Assembly (NCBI GenBank): GCA_030684775.1 | Contig: JAUXXW010000059.1 | Span: 1 to 32,558 of the forward strand | Source: Pseudomonadota bacterium | Lineage (GTDB): Bacteria > Pseudomonadota > Gammaproteobacteria > Burkholderiales > Thiobacillaceae | Length of the DNA: 32,558 nucleotides | Direction of reading: 5' to 3' | Shown: one piece after another, positions 1 to 8,700 of the stretch | How the letters are laid out: each line of letters starts with the position of its first letter | Position numbering within the stretch: the first letter of the stretch is position 1 | Position numbers and translations under genes: made by a program | The notes under the pieces: model-generated | Database searches by the model: none | Told to the model about the DNA's origin: nothing | What the model saw: the letters and a program-made list of their open reading frames with translations, nothing else

Positions 1-101
1 GCGGAAGGCGCGATGAAGCCGCTTTTCCCATTCGGCGGAAGGCGCTATCGCTTTTCCGCTACGCGGGCTTTTTCAGTATTGACGCCGGATGCGCTGCGCA
101 T
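1..101. repeat. REP-like palindromic repeats upstream of serA
   Basis: Two imperfect copies of a short unit are seen: GCGGAAGGCGC at 1-11 and 35-45, each followed by GCTTTTCC (21-28 and 50-57). The second copy folds on itself (GCGGAA at 35-40 pairs with TTCCGC at 54-59) and is followed by a T-rich run at 69-73. A separate perfect dyad, ATGCGC-T-GCGCAT, lies at 89-101. The structure resembles bacterial REP/BIME intergenic elements and could also end transcription from an upstream gene outside the window. The left limit is cut by the window. Confidence 0.5.
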
Positions 102-138
102 TCGCCCCAAACTTGTTTATTGAACGAGGTTCGACCCC

Positions 139-1317
139 ATGGCCAAGACCCAGAAAATTCTTACCCTCAATGCCATTTCCAAGCGCGGACTCGCCCGCCT
201 GCCGCAAACCTATACGGTGGGCAACGACAGCGCCGAACCGGATGCCATTCTGGTGCGCTCCCAGGTGATGCACGAGATGCCCATCGCGGACTCGGTCCTG
301 GCTATCGGCCGCGCCGGCGCGGGCACCAACAATATCCCGGTGAAGGCGATGAGCACGCGTGGCGTGGTGGTGTTCAACGCCCCCGGGGCGAACGCCAACG
401 CGGTGAAGGAACTGGTCATCGCCGGCATGTTGATCGGCGCGCGCAATCTGTTCCCGGCGATCAACTTCGTCGCCGGCCTGCAAGGTGACGACGAATCCCT
501 GCACAAGCAGGTGGAAGCCGGCAAGAAACACTTTGTCGGCCATGAACTGCCGGGCCGCACCCTGGGCGTTATCGGCCTCGGCGCGATCGGCTCGCTGGTG
601 GCGGATGCCGCCATCCGCCTGGGCATGAACGTCATCGGTTTCGATCCGGAAATCACCGTCGATGCTGCCTGGCGCCTGCCGGCCCAGGTGAAGAAAGCCG
701 CGTCCGTGGACGATCTGGTCAAGCATTCCGATTTCATCAGCCTGCACACTCCGCTGGTGCCCGCCACCAAGGATCTGATCAACGCCGACCGGGTGAAGCT
801 GATGAAGAAGGGCTGCGTGCTGCTCAACTTCGCGCGCGACGGCATCGTCAATGAAGAGGCCGTGCTGGCCGGTCTCACCGACAACAAGATGCTGGCCTAT
901 GTGTGCGACTTTCCCAGCAACCTGCTGCGAACCCACCCGCGTTTCGTGGCCTTGCCGCATCTGGGCGCCTCCACCGAGGAAGCGGAAGAGAACTGCGCCA
1001 TCATGGTGGCGGAACAGGTTTCCGATTACCTGGACAACGGCAACATTCTCAATTCGGTGAACTTTCCCAATGTGTCGATGCCGCGCGAATCGGGTTTCCG
1101 CCTGGCCATCGCCAACACCAACGTGCCCAACATGCTGGGGCAGATTTCCACGACGTTGGCCGGCGCCGGACTCAACATTCACAACATGGTGAACAAGTCC
1201 AAGGGCGACATCGCTTTTACCCTGGTGGATGTGGACAGCGCCCCCGTGGCGAGTGTCATCGCCCAGCTTGCGGCGATTGAAGGGGTGCTGCGCGTACGCT
1301 ATTTGCCCTCCGAGTAA
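139..1317 (+). CDS. serA: D-3-phosphoglycerate dehydrogenase
   Basis: Oxidises 3-phosphoglycerate to 3-phosphohydroxypyruvate with NAD+, the first committed step of serine synthesis; cytoplasmic. The 392-aa product is the shorter SerA type. The NAD-binding Rossmann motif GLGAIGSLVADAAIRLG lies near residue 147, the substrate/catalytic Arg is in NFARDGIVNEE, and the catalytic His is in LPHLGASTEEAEEN. A C-terminal ACT domain (about residues 320-390, starting ANTNVPNMLGQIS) is the usual site for serine feedback. The ATG at 139 follows GAGG at 126-129. It is first in a co-directional operon with pheA 18 bp downstream. The coupling of serine and aromatic genes is usual in betaproteobacteria. Confidence 0.96.
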   Translation: MAKTQKILTLNAISKRGLARLPQTYTVGNDSAEPDAILVRSQVMHEMPIADSVLAIGRAGAGTNNIPVKAMSTRGVVVFNAPGANANAVKELVIAGMLIGARNLFPAINFVAGLQGDDESLHKQVEAGKKHFVGHELPGRTLGVIGLGAIGSLVADAAIRLGMNVIGFDPEITVDAAWRLPAQVKKAASVDDLVKHSDFISLHTPLVPATKDLINADRVKLMKKGCVLLNFARDGIVNEEAVLAGLTDNKMLAYVCDFPSNLLRTHPRFVALPHLGASTEEAEENCAIMVAEQVSDYLDNGNILNSVNFPNVSMPRESGFRLAIANTNVPNMLGQISTTLAGAGLNIHNMVNKSKGDIAFTLVDVDSAPVASVIAQLAAIEGVLRVRYLPSE

Positions 1318-1335
1318 CTCAACCAGAACAACGCC

Positions 1336-2397
1336 ATGAACGAGCAACTCACACCCCTGCGGGACCGCATCGACAGCATCGACGAAGAAGTACTGCGACT
1401 GCTCAACGAGCGCGCGCGTCTGGCGCAGGAGATCGGCCATATCAAGAATGGCCCCATCTACCGTGCCGAACGGGAAGCCCAGGTGGTGCGCCGCCTGCAG
1501 GCAGCGAATGAAGGCCCGCTACCGGCGGAGTCGATTTCCGTGTTGTACAAGGAAATCATGTCCGCCTGTCGCGCCCTGGAACAGCCGCTGTCCGTGGCTT
1601 ATCTGGGGCCGCAGGGCACTTTCTCGGAAGCGGCGGCGGTCAAGCATTTCGGCCATGCGGTGACGGGTGTGCCCTGTGCCGACATCGACGCGGCTTTTCG
1701 CGCCGTCGAGCGTGGCGCGGCCAGCTTCAGCGTGGCGCCGGTGGAAAACTCCACCGAGGGTGCAGTCAACCGCACCCTGGATCTCCTGTTGAGCAGTCCG
1801 CTGAAAATCTGTGGCGAAGTGAAGCTGCGCATCCGCCAACATTTGATGCGCAGCGTCGAGGGCATGCGGGGTATCGAGGTGGTCTATTCCCATGCCCAGT
1901 CCCTGGGGCAGTGCCACGAATGGCTGGGGCAGAACCTGTACGGGGTCAAGACCATACGCACCACCAGCAACGCCGAAGCGGCCCGTCTGGCGGCGGAAAA
2001 TCCCAACGCGGCAGCCATCGCCGGTGAACTGGCGGCGGAACACTACGACCTGAAAATCATCGCCCGCGATATAGAGGACGAGCCCAACAACACCACCCGT
2101 TTCCTGGTACTGGGCAACGAAGATGCCGCCCCCTCCGGGCGTGACAAGACCTCGCTGGTGCTGTCCGCCAAGAATCGCCCCGGCTCTCTGCTGGAGTTGC
2201 TTGCTCCCCTGGCCGGCCACAACATCGGCCTGACCAAGCTGGAATCGCGCCCGGCCCGCAAGGGCTCCTGGGATTACGTGTTCTACATGGACATTGACGG
2301 CCATCGTACCGACAGCAACATCCAGAACGCCCTGCATGCCGTGGAAGAACAGTGCACTTTCCTCAAAGTGCTTGGTTCCTACCCGGCCGCCGTCTGA
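1336..2397 (+). CDS. pheA: Bifunctional chorismate mutase / prephenate dehydratase
   Basis: Converts chorismate to prephenate and then to phenylpyruvate, the route to phenylalanine. The 353-aa protein has three parts in order. Residues about 1-85 form an AroQ-type chorismate mutase (LRDRIDSIDEEVLRLLNERA, a long helix with Arg residues). Residues about 87-265 form prephenate dehydratase, with YLGPQGTFSEAA, PVENSTEGAV and the signature NNTTRFLVLG. Residues about 275-350 form an ACT domain with the phenylalanine-binding GSLLELL and LESRP motifs, so feedback by phenylalanine is likely. Shine-Dalgarno complementarity before the ATG is poor, consistent with reading from the serA transcript. Confidence 0.96.
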   Translation: MNEQLTPLRDRIDSIDEEVLRLLNERARLAQEIGHIKNGPIYRAEREAQVVRRLQAANEGPLPAESISVLYKEIMSACRALEQPLSVAYLGPQGTFSEAAAVKHFGHAVTGVPCADIDAAFRAVERGAASFSVAPVENSTEGAVNRTLDLLLSSPLKICGEVKLRIRQHLMRSVEGMRGIEVVYSHAQSLGQCHEWLGQNLYGVKTIRTTSNAEAARLAAENPNAAAIAGELAAEHYDLKIIARDIEDEPNNTTRFLVLGNEDAAPSGRDKTSLVLSAKNRPGSLLELLAPLAGHNIGLTKLESRPARKGSWDYVFYMDIDGHRTDSNIQNALHAVEEQCTFLKVLGSYPAAV

Positions 2398-2414
2398 CCT
2401 TCCGGAAAGTCTTC

Positions 2415-3530
2415 ATGTATCTGTGTGACCTCGCACCCGCGCATATCCGTGCCATCGCCCCGTATCAGCCGGGTAAACCGATCTCAGAACTGGCCCGGGA
2501 AATGGGCCTGGCCGAGGGTGACATCGTCAAACTGGCTTCCAACGAAAACCCGCTGGGCATCAGCCCCAAGGCGCGCGCCGCGATTGCCGAGTGCCTGGAT
2601 GACCTGGCCCTGTACCCGGACGGCAATGGTTATGCGCTGAAAGCGGCCATCGCTGCCCGGCTTGGCGTCGGCCTGGACGCCATCGTTCTCGGCAACGGCT
2701 CCAACGACGTGCTGGAATTGGTGGCGCGCGCGCTGCTGGGGCCGGGCACTTCGGCGGTGTATTCCGAGCACGCTTTCGCGGTCTATCCCCTCGCCACTCA
2801 GGCGACCGGAGCGGTGGGTATTTCAGTACCGGCGCGCGCCTACGGCCACGACCTCGCCGCCATGCGCGATGCCATCCGTGACGACACCCGCGTGGTGTTC
2901 ATCGCCAATCCCAACAATCCCACCGGTACGCTGCTCGGCGCGGAAGAACTGCATGGTTTTCTGGCCTCGTTGCCGGCCCAGGTGGCGGTGGTGCTCGACG
3001 AAGCCTATGGCGAGTTTCTCGATGAAGATTTGCGCGCGCCTTCGGTCGACTGGCTGGCCGAGTTCCCCAATCTCATCCTCACCCGCACCTTTTCCAAAGC
3101 CTACGGCCTGGCCGGATTGCGCGTCGGCTACGCCCTGGCGCACCCCGAGGTGGCGGATCTGCTCAACCGTGTGCGGCAACCGTTCAACGTGAATAGCTTG
3201 GCCCTGGCCGGTGCCGTGGCGGCACTCGGCGACAGCGAGTTCATTGCCCACTCGAAGGCGGTCAACGATGCCGGCATGGCGCAACTGCTGGCGGGCTGTG
3301 CGCGCCTGGGGTTGAAGCACATCCCCTCCTACGGCAACTTCGTCTGCATTGATGTAGGAGGGGACGCAGATGCAGCCATGCAGGTGTATCAGGCCCTTTT
3401 ACGCAAAGGCGTCATCGTCCGCCCGGTCGCCAACTACGGCCTACCCACCTTTTTGCGCGTGAGCATCGGCCTGCCCGAACAGAACGCGCGCTTCCTGGCC
3501 GTCTTGGCTGAAGTTCTGGAGCAAGCATGA
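2415..3530 (+). CDS. hisC: Histidinol-phosphate / aromatic aminotransferase (HisC family)
   Basis: A fold-type I PLP aminotransferase of 371 aa. Seen: KLASNENPLG, the NPNNPTGT loop, DEAYGEF, and the PLP lysine K228 in TFSKAYGLAG. The open frame extends upstream to 2352 inside pheA, but the family N-terminus (PYQPGKPISELARE) and GGAAAG at 2404-2409 favour ATG 2415. It sits between pheA and tyrA, and its stop overlaps the tyrA start (ATGA). In this position HisC paralogues commonly transaminate phenylpyruvate and 4-hydroxyphenylpyruvate, so the real role may be the last step of Phe/Tyr synthesis rather than histidine. That role is inferred from context; the symbol reflects family only. Confidence 0.92.
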   Translation: MYLCDLAPAHIRAIAPYQPGKPISELAREMGLAEGDIVKLASNENPLGISPKARAAIAECLDDLALYPDGNGYALKAAIAARLGVGLDAIVLGNGSNDVLELVARALLGPGTSAVYSEHAFAVYPLATQATGAVGISVPARAYGHDLAAMRDAIRDDTRVVFIANPNNPTGTLLGAEELHGFLASLPAQVAVVLDEAYGEFLDEDLRAPSVDWLAEFPNLILTRTFSKAYGLAGLRVGYALAHPEVADLLNRVRQPFNVNSLALAGAVAALGDSEFIAHSKAVNDAGMAQLLAGCARLGLKHIPSYGNFVCIDVGGDADAAMQVYQALLRKGVIVRPVANYGLPTFLRVSIGLPEQNARFLAVLAEVLEQA

Positions 3531-4396
3531 TCGAGCACCTGGTCATCATCGGCACCGGCCTGATCGGCGGCTCCTTTGCCCTGGCGCTGAAACGCAAAGG
3601 TTTGGTCGAGCGTGTCACCGGGGTCGGGCGTGGTCGCGCCAATCTCGAACATGCCTTGAAGCTGGGCGTCATCGACGCCATCGGCGAGAGTGTGGCGGAG
3701 GCGGTCAAAGACGCCGACCTGGTGTTTGCCGCGATTCCCGTGGGCGGCATGCCCGCCCTGTTCCGGGAACTGGCCGATAGCCTGCCGCCCGGCGCCCTCT
3801 TGACGGACGCCGGCAGCACCAAGGTCGATGTGATCGCCGCCGCGCGCGCCGCCCTGGGTGGCAAGATCGGCCAGTTCATCCCCGGCCACCCCATCGCCGG
3901 CGCGGAAACCAACGGTGCCGGCGCCGCGCACGCGCATCTGTTCGAGGGCAAGCCGGTCATCCTCACCCCCCTGCCGGAAAACCGGGAGGCAGACGTGGCG
4001 CGGGTGGAGAGCCTGTGGCAGGCCTGCACCGCCCGGGTCGCGCGCATGTCGGAAATCGACCATGACCGCGTCTTCGCGGCGGTCAGCCATCTGCCGCATC
4101 TCGCCGCCTTCGCCCTGATGGAAGAACTGGCCGACCGCCCGGATGCCGACATCTTTTTCAGTTTCGCCGGCACCGGTTTTCGCGATTTCACCCGCATCGC
4201 CGGCAGCCATCCGGAAATGTGGCGCGATATCGCCCTCGCCAACCGCGACGCCCTGCTCGGCGAGCTGGGTACCTATATCGACAAACTCGAAGCCATCCGC
4301 GACATGATCGAAGCGCGCGACGGGCAGGCGCTGGAAGACCTGTTTGCCCGCGCCCGCCAGGCCCGCACCAACTGGATCAAAGGGAAAAAAACATGA
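3527..4396 (+). CDS. tyrA: Prephenate dehydrogenase
   Basis: Oxidative decarboxylation of prephenate (or arogenate) in tyrosine synthesis. The 289-aa product has an N-terminal dinucleotide fold with GTGLIGGS at residues 9-16. It then has [11 protein letters not shown] and [13 protein letters not shown], whose histidines belong to the substrate pocket, and a helical C-terminal dimerisation half. No ACT or chorismate mutase domain is attached, so this is the monofunctional form. The start overlaps the hisC stop by 4 bp, and its own stop overlaps the aroA start by 4 bp, indicating translational coupling on both sides. NAD versus NADP preference cannot be told from inspection. Confidence 0.95.
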   Translation: MIEHLVIIGTGLIGGSFALALKRKGLVERVTGVGRGRANLEHALKLGVIDAIGESVAEAVKDADLVFAAIPVGGMPALFRELADSLPPGALLTDAGSTKVDVIAAARAALGGKIGQFIPGHPIAGAETNGAGAAHAHLFEGKPVILTPLPENREADVARVESLWQACTARVARMSEIDHDRVFAAVSHLPHLAAFALMEELADRPDADIFFSFAGTGFRDFTRIAGSHPEMWRDIALANRDALLGELGTYIDKLEAIRDMIEARDGQALEDLFARARQARTNWIKGKKT

Positions 4397-5775
4397 GCGA
4401 CTTCATACGAATAAGCGACTTCATCGACCTGTCGCCACTTTCCGGCGCTCGCGGCACGGTGCGCCTGCCCGGCTCGAAAAGCATTTCCAACCGCATTCTT
4501 CTCCTCTCCGCCCTGGCTTCGGGAACCACCCACGTCAAAGGCCTGCTCGACTCCGACGACACCCGCGTCATGCTCGACGCTTTGCATCGCCTGGGCGTGA
4601 ACTGGAAAAGACTTGAGGGCGACGACCACCGCGTGGACGGCGTCGGCGGCGCCTTCCCGATCAAGTACGCCAACCTGTTTCTCGGCAACGCCGGTACCGC
4701 GTTTCGTTCCCTCACCGCCGCCTGCGCCATGAGCGGCGGCGACTACACCCTTTCCGGCGTGCCGCGCATGCATGAGCGCCCCATCGGCGATCTGGTCGAG
4801 GCGCTACGCCAGGCCGGCGCCCGGATCGACTACACGGAAAACGACGGCTTCCCGCCGCTGCACATCCGACCTCCAATCGCCCCGGAGGGGCGCTCGACGC
4901 TCCCCTCGCCCGCGGGCGGGAGAGGGGCTGGGGGTGAGGGGGCCGAGATTGCAGTCAAAGGCAATGTCTCCAGCCAGTACCTCACCGGCCTGCTGCTGTC
5001 CGCGCCTCTGCTCGGCCGCGAAGTCACGGTCGTGGTGGAAGGCGAACTGATCTCCAAGCCCTACGTCGAGATCACCCTCAACCTGATGCAGCGTTACGGC
5101 ATCGAAGTGAAGCGCGAAGGCTGGCAACGCTTCACCGTCCCCGCCGCCACCTACCAGAGCCCGGGCGAAATCGAAGTGGAAGGCGACGCCTCCTCGGCCT
5201 CCTACTTCCTCGCCGCCGGTGCCATCGGCCACGGCCCGGTGCGCGTGGAGGGGGTGGGGCGCAACAGCATCCAGGGCGATGTCCGTTTCGCCGAAGCCCT
5301 GGCGCGCATGGGCGCGGAAGTGGGGTTTGGCCGAGATGACGCAACATCGTGGATCGAATGCCGCCTCGGCTGCGCCGACAAACTCCACGCCATCGACCTC
5401 GACTGCAACCACATCCCCGACGCCGCCATGACGCTGGCCATCCTCGCCCTGTTCGCCAACGGCACCACCACGTTGACGAACATCGCCTCCTGGCGGGTCA
5501 AGGAAACCGATCGCATCACCGCCATGGCCACCGAATTGCGCAAACTCGGCGCCAAGGTGGAGGAGGGCGCCGACTTCATCAAGATCACGCCCCCGACCAA
5601 GCTGATACCCAACGCCCAAATCGACACCTACGACGACCACCGCATGGCCATGTGTTTCTCCCTGGTCGCCCTCGGCGGCGTCCCCATCCGCATCAACGAC
5701 CCCAAGTGCGTGAACAAGACCTTCCCGGAGTATTTCGAGAAGTTCGCGGCAATCACCCACGCGGCGAGTTGCTGA
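4393..5775 (+). CDS. aroA: 3-phosphoshikimate 1-carboxyvinyltransferase (EPSP synthase)
   Basis: Transfers enolpyruvyl from PEP to shikimate-3-phosphate, sixth step of the shikimate pathway. The frame is open from 4219, but ATG 4393 begins the family N-terminus and overlaps the tyrA stop as ATGA. Motifs seen: [18 protein letters not shown] (substrate binding), [27 protein letters not shown], and DDHRMAMCF near the C-terminus. At 460 aa it is longer than the about 430 aa usual for the family. The excess is a Pro/Gly-rich linker at residues about 160-184, encoded by a palindromic repeat, placed between FPPLHIR and the [11 protein letters not shown] strand. The motifs remain intact on both sides, so the enzyme is probably functional. 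Confidence 0.95.
   Translation: MSDFIRISDFIDLSPLSGARGTVRLPGSKSISNRILLLSALASGTTHVKGLLDSDDTRVMLDALHRLGVNWKRLEGDDHRVDGVGGAFPIKYANLFLGNAGTAFRSLTAACAMSGGDYTLSGVPRMHERPIGDLVEALRQAGARIDYTENDGFPPLHIRPPIAPEGRSTLPSPAGGRGAGGEGAEIAVKGNVSSQYLTGLLLSAPLLGREVTVVVEGELISKPYVEITLNLMQRYGIEVKREGWQRFTVPAATYQSPGEIEVEGDASSASYFLAAGAIGHGPVRVEGVGRNSIQGDVRFAEALARMGAEVGFGRDDATSWIECRLGCADKLHAIDLDCNHIPDAAMTLAILALFANGTTTLTNIASWRVKETDRITAMATELRKLGAKVEEGADFIKITPPTKLIPNAQIDTYDDHRMAMCFSLVALGGVPIRINDPKCVNKTFPEYFEKFAAITHAASC
4901..4942. repeat. GC-rich palindromic repeat inserted in frame in aroA
   Basis: The segment contains CCCGCGGGCGGGAGAGGGG followed by CTGGGGGTGAGGGGG. It is the same family as the elements in the DUF748 gene at 26791 and 27257. 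It encodes a linker including [14 protein letters not shown] inside EPSP synthase. The exact ends of the insertion cannot be fixed without an uninterrupted relative. Confidence 0.72.
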
Positions 5776-5796
5776 CGCACTGACGCCGCCCACAGG

Positions 5797-8700
5797 ATGC
5801 AAGGCCAACTCTTTTCCTCCGACTTCCTGCTGCGCGGCATTCAGGAGACGGAAGCCTGGCGCGCGGTGAACGAGGCCGATCTGGACGGCTTCATCGCGCG
5901 GCTGCGCGCGCATTACGCCCCCTTCGCGGCCGATTCCACCCTCAACGAAGCGCAGACCGAAGATGAACTGATCGAGCCGGTGATCGATCTCCTCGGCTGG
6001 GATGACGCCTGGATTTCTCAGGTCAACCTGTCGACGACCGGGCGCGAGGATGTGCCGGATTTCCTGCTGTTCGCGGAACCCGCCGCCAAGGATCGCGCCT
6101 TGTCCGAGAAGGCGGACGATGCCCGCGCCCGTCATGGCGTAGCCCTGCTGGAAGCCAAACGCTGGCTGCGCCAACTCGACCGGGGCGAGGAGGGTTCCAT
6201 AGGCAACCGCAAGCGCCGAGACTTCGGCGCGCCTTCCTCGCAGATGTTGCGTTACCTCTCGCGCGCCGACGTCATGAGCGACCGCGCGGTGAAGTGGGGC
6301 ATCCTCACCAACGGCGCGATCTGGCGGCTGTACTGGCAGGATGCCCGCTCGCGCGCCGAGGAGTTTTTCGAAATCGACCTGGCCGGCCTGCTTGGCGTAC
6401 CCGGCGTGCAGCCGGAAATCGACCACTACGAGACCCGCCACGGCCTCAAGCTGTTCTGGCTGATCTTCGGGCGCAACGCCTTCAACCCCCAGGCCTGGGA
6501 CAGCCAGCGCCGCACCTTCCACGGCATCGCCCTGGCCGAGGCGCGCCTGTATGAAGAAACCGTATCCAGCCAGTTGGGCGGCCGCGTCTTCACCGAGGTA
6601 TTTCCCAACCTGTGCGCCGCCCTCGCCACGGCGGATCTGGAAGCGCGCAAGCATCCCAAAGGCGGCTACACCGACGATTACCTGGAGGAACTGCGCGAAG
6701 CCGCCCTGGTGTTGCTCTACCGCCTGCTGTTCGTGCTCTACGCGGAAGACCGCCGCCTGCTGCCGGTCATGGATGCCCGTTACGCGCCCTACAGCCTGAC
6801 CGACCTGCGCGACGTGATCGCCGTCGCGCGGGATACCGGCAAGGTGTTGTCCAACCGGGTCACCAACTACTGGGCGGTGCTGGACAACCTGTTCACCCTG
6901 ATCGCCGAAGGCGACGACACCCTGGGCATGCCCGCCTACAACGGCGGCCTGTTCGAGCGCGCCCGCTCCTTCCTGCTGGCCCGCGCCAAGTTGCCGGATG
7001 CCAAACTGGCGCTGGTGATCGATGCGCTGTCGCGCCGGGTCGAGGACATCCTCAAGCCGCGCATCAACTACCGCGACTTGTCTGTGGCGCATCTGGGCGG
7101 CATCTATGAACGCCTGCTGGAATACCGGCTGGAAGAAATCCGTGTCGAAGAAGATCGCTTCGAAGGCATCAAGGCCAGCAGCACGCTGACCGTGAGCAAG
7201 TCCGGTTTCGCGCGCAAGGGCTCCGGCAGTTATTACACCCATGACGCCCTGGTCCGCCTGATCCTGGACGAGACGGTGGGCAGGCTCACCGCCGAACATC
7301 AGCAGGCTTTCGACGTCCTGTTCAAGAAATACCGCAAGAAAGCCCAGCTCAAGCCCTACGAATGGGATGCCCTGGAAGCGGCCGATCCGGCCAGCCGTTT
7401 CCTCTCCCTGCAAATCTGCGATCCGGCGATGGGTAGCGGCCACTTCCTGGTCGCCCTGGTGGACTGGCTGGCCGACCGTGTTCTGGAGGCCGCCCAATCC
7501 AGCGCCATCGCCGTCAACGACTGCGGCTTCGCCGCCCATATGGTCGAACAGGGGCGGCCCTGGGCCTCGCCGGTGGCCGCGCGCATCGCCGACATTCGCC
7601 GCCGCATCCTGACTGCGGCCCAGGAACATGGCTGGACGGTCGACCTGCGCCAGCTCGATGATCGTCACATCGTCCGCCGCATGATCCTGAAACGCGTGGT
7701 GTACGGCGTCGACAAGAACGTCATGGCGGTCGAACTCGCCAAAGTCGGCTTGTGGCTGCACACCTTTACGGTCGGCGCGCCCTTGTCTTTCCTCGACCAC
7801 CATTTGCAATGCGGCGACTCCCTGCACGGCGAACGCCTGGAAACGGTGCGCGCGGGCATCCAGTCGCTCGGCTCTTTGTTCCAGGAAGGCGAAATGGCGC
7901 GGATCGAAATCGCCGCGCGCAGCCTGGAATCCGTGGCCGAACTCACCGACACCAGTGTGGCCGAGGCGCATGAATCGAAACGCCTGGCCGATGAAGCCAA
8001 TCGCCAGATTGCGCCGCTTCACGCCCTGCTCGGTTTCTGGCGCGGCCTGCGCTGGATCGTGCCGGGGTGGCCCGGCACCAAGCTGGACAAGATCACGGAT
8101 GCGACCACCCGCCTGGCCCTGGCCGAGCTGTTCTCCGACCGCCACAATCTGGTCGGCGTCGCGGCCAACGGCCGTATCAGCGGACGCGGTGACAGTATTG
8201 CCGCCGCCAATGAACTCCTGGCGCGGCTGGCCCAGCTTTCCCGGCGGGAACACTTCTTTCATTGGCAAACCGCTTTCCCGACGGTCTGGAAAAACGGCGT
8301 GGGCGGTTTTGACGCGGTGATCGGCAATCCGCCCTGGGACCGCATCAAGCTCCAGCAAGTCGAATGGTTCGCCGAACGCAAACCCGAAATCGCCCTGCAG
8401 GCCCGCGCTGCCGACCGCAAGGCGCTGATCGAGCTGGAACGGAAACGCAACACCCCGCTCTGGCGCGAATACCTTCTCGCCGGCGACGCGGCGGAAGCCG
8501 GCGCCAGGGTGGTGCGTGAATGCGGCGACTACCCGCTCCTGTCCAGCGGCGACATCAATCTCTACAGCCTGTTCGTGGAACGCGCGCAAGCACTGGCGCG
8601 GCCGGGCGGCATCGTCGGCCTGCTCACCCCCTCCGGCATCGCGGCGGACAAAGGCGCCTCCGCGTTCTTTCGCACCTTGACCGCGCCGGATGTAGCGCCG

